DNA from: Proteromonas lacertae
Lineage: Eukaryota; Sar; Bigyra; Opalinata; Proteromonadidae
Length of the DNA: 21,962 bases
Reading direction: 5' to 3'
Assembly: GCA_002245135.1 (NCBI GenBank)
Contig: NGBS01001372.1
Location: forward strand, 1 to 21,962
This document shows positions 16,796 through 21,962 of this stretch, in pieces. Under the pieces are notes generated by a model. That model saw nothing but the letters and a program-made list of their open reading frames with translations, had not been told where the DNA came from and searched no databases. Both the position numbers and the translations under genes were made by a program. The first letter of the stretch is position 1. Every line of letters begins with the position of its first letter.

Positions 16796-17753
16796 TTAAA
16801 AACCAAATCCAAAATCATTATCATTAGGCCCTCCTTGTGGTGGTTTCAAATGATCAGGATCTGGTACACCAAACATGTTTGGTTTTCCCTTCTTTGGAAA
16901 TGGACCTTTTGGATGTAATGGATCAAACGGGTCAAATCTAGCATTTGGAGGAACACCATCAGGTAAATTGGGTGGTTGTTGGAAATAATTAGGTCCCATC
17001 ATGTTACCCATCGGTCCATTACTAAATGGGTTTATATCTCCATTGAAATCACCTCCAAAAGGATGACTGTGATGTGTATCAACAAAATCATACCTTCCAC
17101 TGTATGGATTGATTTGTGGATTGATTAATGATGGATTGTGAGTTGTAGCATCATCATTATGTATGTTTTGCTGTAAATTTATTGGATTTTGTGGTTTTGG
17201 TAAATGGGAAAGTATCATAATGTGGTAATTGAGGTTTTGGACCTAACTCTTTAGGATCGTTTTCTATTTGTGGTATTTGTGATATAAAATGAGTTATTTT
17301 ATCAATTAATTCTGAAGGATTTATTATTCTTTCATTTATCGGCTTTGAATCATCAAAATATTCATATAAGCATATTTGAATTGAATGATTTCTATTAATT
17401 GGTTCAATAATTATTGTTATTGTAGCATTCTTTTCATCTTCTAAGAATGTCTATGATTATATAATTCTAAATGTATACCAATAATTCATATTTGAACGAT
17501 GCATTCCTGTAATGCGTATATCTAAATTGTAACTCTTGAGGAATCCAATTTGGAGGAACAAAAACAATCACTGGGAATTGGCTTTATTGCCGGTGCAAAT
17601 CCGGGTATTGTAGATGGTTCTTCATATATACATCTATATCCGCCTTCTTAAGAATATTATGACAGATTAGATGAAGGAGTTGATTATCTTCACTAATTGA
17701 TATATTCTGCTTCGAAATAGATTGAAATATTGATCAATGTCACTGTTTGACAT
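16796..17753 (-). CDS. PSMF1: Proteasome regulator PI31 (PSMF1)
   Basis: Starts with ATG 17753 and has one recognised intron at 17451-17478 (28 nt). The N-terminal half fits the FP (Fbxo7/PI31) domain: helical start with NQLLHLICHNIL, then VPPNWIPQELQFRYTHYRN, matching the 'P-W...L-Y-Y' strand pair of PI31, then a hydrophobic helix. The C-terminal half is disordered and Pro/Gly/Asn-rich and ends with the signature VPPNARFDPFDP and PDPDHLKPP (human: VPPGARFDPFGP, PNPDHLPPP). PI31 binds the 20S proteasome through this tail and is also an adaptor for proteasome transport. The final residues are Phe/Gly rather than the human Tyr-Leu end. Three or four single-base shifts are apparent. It is convergent with the Iwr1-like gene. 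Confidence 0.8.
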
Positions 17754-17997
17754 AAGTGTAAGTTTTAAAAGTAAAAATAATAAAATAGAAAGAAGTGAGT
17801 TCTTTTTAACGAGTAAAGTCTGTTTAAGTTAGCCTCGATTTCTATTTTCTTACCTAGGGGTTGATGTTTAATAATGTAATAAAAATTATATTAATTAATT
17901 TCAAATGTGTAAATATAGGCCATTTAATATCAAAATAAGCAAAGAATTAGAAAAATGAATATAGGTGTGTATAATACTAACAATTACTTTTGCGAAT

Positions 17998-18681
17998 TTA
18001 CATAATCATTAAAATTGTAATTATCTCAGATATCTATATAAATAAATAATAAATGAATAATTTATAGAAATATATACATTATCAACATATTTGATTGATT
18101 TTATTACTTGTTCAGGCATCTAAAAGTATTAATGATATTATATAACAATATACTGGAATAGAATCAGCTAATCCTTTAATCACCTTTTCCCAAGGATTTC
18201 TATATGCTACAATACAAGGAGTAGGATGTTCATCATGACGAACATATTCGTTAGTTAAAACACATAAAAACTCCTCTAAAGTGCCTAGAGAACCAGGCAA
18301 TATCAAAAACATTGAAGACTGTATTAATTTTTCTATTCTATTTAAAAGAGAAGTTGAATCTGTTGTTTTAGTACAATATGGATTTGCTAATCCGCCATCT
18401 CTCCATTTGAACATTGGACTACAAATAACTCCTTCTGCTTCTGTTTTACCTATTTCTTTAATTCCTTTTGATAAAGCTTCCATTGTTCCACAATATCCAC
18501 CATTTCTCTATTTTTCAATTATTACATCAATTTATAATCTATACAATACTAAAACCATTCAATCCCAATTCTTTACCTATTTCATATGCTTCTTCATATT
18601 CTTTATCACCTTCTTTTGGACTATTACATATAATATTCTTATAGTTCCATACGCAGATGATCCAAATATTGTAACATACAT
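17998..18681 (-). CDS. LOG-family Rossmann-fold nucleotide phosphoribohydrolase-like protein
   Basis: Four exons from ATG 18681: 18545-18681, 18154-18507, 18078-18119, 17998-18033; introns of 37, 34 and 44 nt. About 190 residues. The order of motifs is that of the LOG ('lysine decarboxylase-like') family: YVTIFGSSAYG at the N-terminus, GKELGLNGFSI, NGGYCGTMEALSKG, and PGSLGTLEE near residue 115, where the usual form is PGGxGTxxE. The 'MFKWRDGGLANPY' segment is typical of the branch that includes many eukaryotic and bacterial TIGR00725/730-type proteins. LOG enzymes release a base from nucleoside 5'-monophosphates (cytokinin activation in plants); substrate in this organism is unknown. One single-base shift lies near 18650. 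It shares a 74-base promoter with the PIG-A gene. Confidence 0.8.
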
Positions 18682-18755
18682 GAGAAAATCAATTCCAAAA
18701 ATACAAAAGCTTGACAGAGAATCAAACCTAATTATTATTCTTTCTGTTTTTAGCA
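18682..18755. promoter_or_regulatory. Shared divergent promoter of LOG-family and PIG-A genes
   Basis: The ATGs at 18681 (-) and 18756 (+) are only 74 bases apart, so transcription signals of both genes must lie in this spacer or inside the coding ends. The plus-strand side has TTATTATTCTTTCTGTTTTT before the start. No clear TATA or known factor site was seen. Confidence 0.45.
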
Positions 18756-20213
18756 ATGGAGATAAAAAATTCAGATAAATTGTGTATAGCCATAGTTTGT
18801 GATTTCTTTTATCCTCATAATGGTGGTGTAGAAACACATATTTGGTCAATTGCACAAGGTTTAATAGAATTAGGTAATAAAGTATGTATATATCAAATAA
18901 TACATTGATCTATTTGTTATAAATAGGTAATTGTTATTACTCGCGCATATGATGAAAGAAAAGGAGTGAGGTATATGACAAATGGCTTGAAAGTGTATTA
19001 TTTACCAGTGTTCAATTTCTTCTCTGTCAGTATACCAATATTTTTCTTTCAAATGCCTCTTTTAAGATATGTATATTAATTATTGTGATTTTGATTTAGA
19101 TACTCATCAGTGAATCAGTCCAAATCATTCATATACATCAATATACATCTCTATTATGTTTAACATTAACAGTAATGGGATATATATTAAATCTTAAAGT
19201 AGTTTATTCAGATCATTCTCTAATAGAATTTGAAGATACTTTTCCAATGTTATTAGATAAAATTCACCGACATTTTTCACCATTAATAACATCACATATT
19301 GGTGTGAGCTATGTACATAGAGATAATATGATATTAAGATGGTGTTTAAAACCAGAAGACATTTTATATAATACCAAATGCAGTTGATACATCAATATTC
19401 ACACCAGATGTTACAAAAATCAATCCAAAAGATAAAATAAACATAGTTGTAATGAGTAGAATGGCATATAGAAAAGGAGTTGATTTATTAGTTCGTGTAG
19501 TTCCGTTAATATGTAATAAATATAATAATATTTACTTTATAATTGGAGGAAGTGGTCCAAAATTAATTGACATTTTGGAGATGAGAGATAGAGAGAATTT
19601 GAAAGAGAGAGTTGAAATATTAGGAGATATTGAACAATCACATGTTAGAGATGTTTTAGTATATATGTTATTATACTTATTATTATTATTATGCATAGAT
19701 AAGAGGACATATTTTTTTAAATTGTTCATTAACTGAATCATTTTGTATTGCTTTATTAGAAGCTGTTAGTTGTGGATTAATCTCTGTTTCAACTAATGTT
19801 GGTGGTATTCCTGAAATATTACCGTCTAATGTTATTATTACTAAACCAGCAAGTAGTGAAGCATTGTTGGAAGGAATAGATGAAGCTATTGAGAGAATTA
19901 GCTCAATTAATAGAGATGAATTACATGAGATTGTGAAAACATCTTATTCATGGTTGAATTCATCAAAGAGGATATACAGAGTGTATTTGGATGCTTTAAA
20001 GAAGGAAAAAATGACTGTATTAGATGTTACAAGATCTACTTTGGGAAGTGGTAATGTATATATTTCATTTGGTTATATTTGTAATAGCTACTTGGACTAT
20101 TGATTAGTATGCTAGTTATTTGGTCTTATATCGTTGAGATTATAATTGATTATGTATATCCAATAGAAAAAATTGAAAAGAAAGATAATTTAATTCAGCA
20201 ATTAAAAAAATAA
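18756..20213 (+). CDS. PIGA: PIG-A / Gpi3, catalytic subunit of GPI-GlcNAc transferase
   Basis: Five exons from ATG 18756: 18756-18881, 18927-19070, 19100-19658, 19699-20055, 20088-20213; introns are 29-45 nt. About 436 residues. The GT4 glycosyltransferase pattern of PIG-A is clear along the whole length: [96 protein letters not shown] and [10 protein letters not shown]. The C-terminus has one hydrophobic helix (about 20091-20155) and a basic tail, giving the known single-pass ER topology. The enzyme moves GlcNAc from UDP-GlcNAc to phosphatidylinositol, the first GPI-anchor step. One base shift lies near 19370, just before IPNAVD. The stop codon abuts that of the next gene. Confidence 0.95.
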
Positions 20214-21962
20214 TTATATTAATGCATTATGATTGTTTCCTGTACTATAATAGCTGTAATTAAAAGATTTGTCTCGTCTGTTTGTTGGGCTTAGATTCTT
20301 TAGATTTTTATTGTTTAATTTTGATTGATAGCCCCTTATTTGGCTTTTTATTGATTTTACACAACTATCTAACTGACTAATTTCTCTAATTGACAAACCT
20401 TTCAAACTAGTTCGAATATAAGATGTACCTGGTAAATAGAGCAGTTTAGATAGTTTCAACATTGAAAATAGTGCTGGATTTGTTATTTTTAAAGTTGCTA
20501 AATCAGTTCTAAACATCTATAGAATAATCAAATCATACAAATCATTTTCTAATTCATCTAAAGCAATAGATGGCATTGGAACTCGAGGAACATAAATAGA
20601 GAATGATGAAGATGAGAGAAAAGAATTCCCATCTTTATTTACATCTAACTCTTCTTTCTCATTACTCTCTTCAACTGTTTCTTCCTCATCGTTTTCTTTT
20701 TCTTCTATTTTCTTTTCATTTTCTTTCTCCTTTTTCTTTTTTCTTCAATCAACTAATCAAATAAACATAAAGAAATACTTTCAGTTGTTTATTTACATAC
20801 TCTATTCCTGCTTTTATTTGCTGTATTTTTTCTATATTCTTCATTGCTTCAGGTATATTATCCCAAATAAAATCACAAGTTCCTACTCTCAACACTGATG
20901 GAATTCTTAATTTATAGAACAATGTCTTATCTTTTTGAAACTTTGATGATAATTCATGTCTAATCAAGAAATATAATAAATATATAAATATACAGTGAGT
21001 TATTAACAGACAATAACAACTTTGTTGGAGGTGAAAGATTCTCTGGTATATCGAATGGATGAGGAGAAGATAGAGTGTTGTTGTTGATAATGACATTTTC
21101 ATTGCTTGATAATGCTAAGTATAGTAAACAACATAAATATATATATTTATTAATACTTCTATTTGATCTAATACATTCTTTATATCTATTTGAATTTCTG
21201 AAAGTATATCTGGTGTTCTTAATTTATAGGAAATGAATGACATTATAGATCTGGAATTCTCCCAATATAATAATTTGGGTATTTCTAATTTCTTAAATAT
21301 TTGTGGATCATTTAATTGTATTGAACTAATATACTCTCTATTTGGTTAATAATAATAGTATCTTTATATACAATTGCTTGTTTAATTCATCAACAAGAGT
21401 ATTCAACATCATTTTCTTTTTTCTTTCATCATCTTTATCTTGTTGAATGGAATTATCTTCTTTTTCATTATTCAAATTAGATACAACTTCATCACTTGTG
21501 ATACTGCCTCTGGATCATCATAATACCAATTTGGTGGATATTCTTCAACTTCTTTTCTGCTTCAGCTTTTTGCATTTTTATTTGAAATTTTCTATCCTAT
21601 TAACATAATCATATTATATTAGTATTTATACAGATTCTATCATCAAATCATTTAAGTTTTTATGTATGTATTATATTCTGATATTGGATATACAGTATGA
21701 CTATTATCTAGTAAGAAAGTGATTTGAGATATATCATTAGCTGATTGTTTACTTTTCAGTTTATTACTATTCAATATAACATTTTATACATAATACAATA
21801 AGTATTTCAATTCTTTTACTTTTTTCGATTTTTTCTTGTTTATACTCTTCAATATAATTCTATTCAATAGCAATTCATAAAATATTATACTGATGCATTA
21901 GTATAATACCTTTGAAGTTCACTAAATATAGATAAAGTCTCATCTATTTTGATTGGTAATTC
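20214..21962 (-). CDS. Unrecognised host gene with at least three helical modules, 5' end outside window
   Basis: The gene enters from the right edge and ends with TAA at 20214-20216. Introns were placed at 21860-21909, 21767-21796, 21597-21631, 21338-21371 and 21115-21157, with more likely downstream. Three copies of the module found in the gene at 10848-11760 are visible: IFKKLEIPKLLYW (about 21300), LFYKLRIPSVLRV (about 20900) and LFSMLKLSKLLYLPG (about 20450), each followed by a second amphipathic helix of about 25 residues. Between copies lie charged linkers, including a Lys/Glu-rich run around 20650-20740 and a PPNWYYDDPEA segment near 21530. Several single-base shifts and one in-frame TAG (about 20518) interrupt it. 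No known domain is certain; a scaffold role is a guess. Its stop codon touches that of PIG-A. Confidence 0.55.

Noticed and set aside
14840-20100. Programmed +1 frameshifting at TGA codons (several shifts are followed by an in-frame TGA)
   Set aside because: In PIG-A the conserved IPNAVD motif shows the shift lies upstream of the TGA, and other genes shift in the -1 direction, so one programmed rule does not fit.
15513-20520. Stop-codon reassignment, because of in-frame TAA and TAG in two genes
   Set aside because: TAA ends several whole genes (Rab, Ctf4, PIG-A) at the expected lengths, and the in-frame stops sit next to likely introns or shifts.
1-21962. CRISPR array, LTRs or LINE/SINE copies
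   Set aside because: No regularly spaced direct repeats, long direct terminal repeats or reverse-transcriptase motifs were seen.

Overview
The window is eukaryotic DNA, very AT-rich. It joins two unlike halves: a capsid-bearing virus-like element (about 1-10206) and a tightly packed host gene block (about 10848-21962). The host cannot be named from this sequence. Its marks are tiny spliceosomal introns (25 placed, 25-50 nt; 24 start GTAT and 24 end TAG), intergenic gaps of 0-250 bp and Asn-rich low-complexity tracts. These suggest a unicellular eukaryote with a compacted genome.

Left half: a Polinton-like virus or adintovirus-type element, treated here as a fossil. Minus-strand genes fill the left part: small basic proteins, a core or membrane-active-type region with repeated Gly-Tyr-Gly-Lys-Arg-rich motifs, and larger unrecognised proteins. 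They flank an adenain-type protease on the plus strand. A plus-strand morphogenesis block follows at 5485-9591: penton-type minor capsid protein, double jelly-roll major capsid protein, FtsK/HerA-type packaging ATPase, and a membrane-anchored spike-like protein. A convergent cysteine-rich protein closes the recognised part. The capsid block looks whole; the left part is broken in roughly eight places. No DNA polymerase B or integrase is visible, and the element probably continues past the left edge. A recurring motif close to ATAAATTCTTA in front of several genes may be its promoter element.

The stretch 10207-10847 has no clear gene. It holds several GC-richer stem-forming segments and may contain the right end of the element or a structured RNA.

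Right half, host genes in order: an unrecognised gene with two copies of a helical module (+), a Rab GTPase (+), the replisome adaptor Ctf4/WDHD1 (-), an ankyrin-Iwr1 (SLC7A6OS) protein (+), the proteasome regulator PI31/PSMF1 (-), a LOG-family enzyme (-), the GPI-anchor glycosyltransferase subunit PIG-A (+), and a second gene carrying the same helical module (-, running off the right edge). Two gene pairs share promoters of under 80 bp, one with an E2F-like site in front of Ctf4. Two pairs are convergent with 37 and 0 bp between stop codons.

Most host genes show one to four apparent single-base frame shifts outside introns. The Rab gene and the last 1.8 kb of the Ctf4 gene do not. Because the shifts go both ways and often lie in short homopolymers, assembly error is the first explanation; decay of this locus is the alternative.
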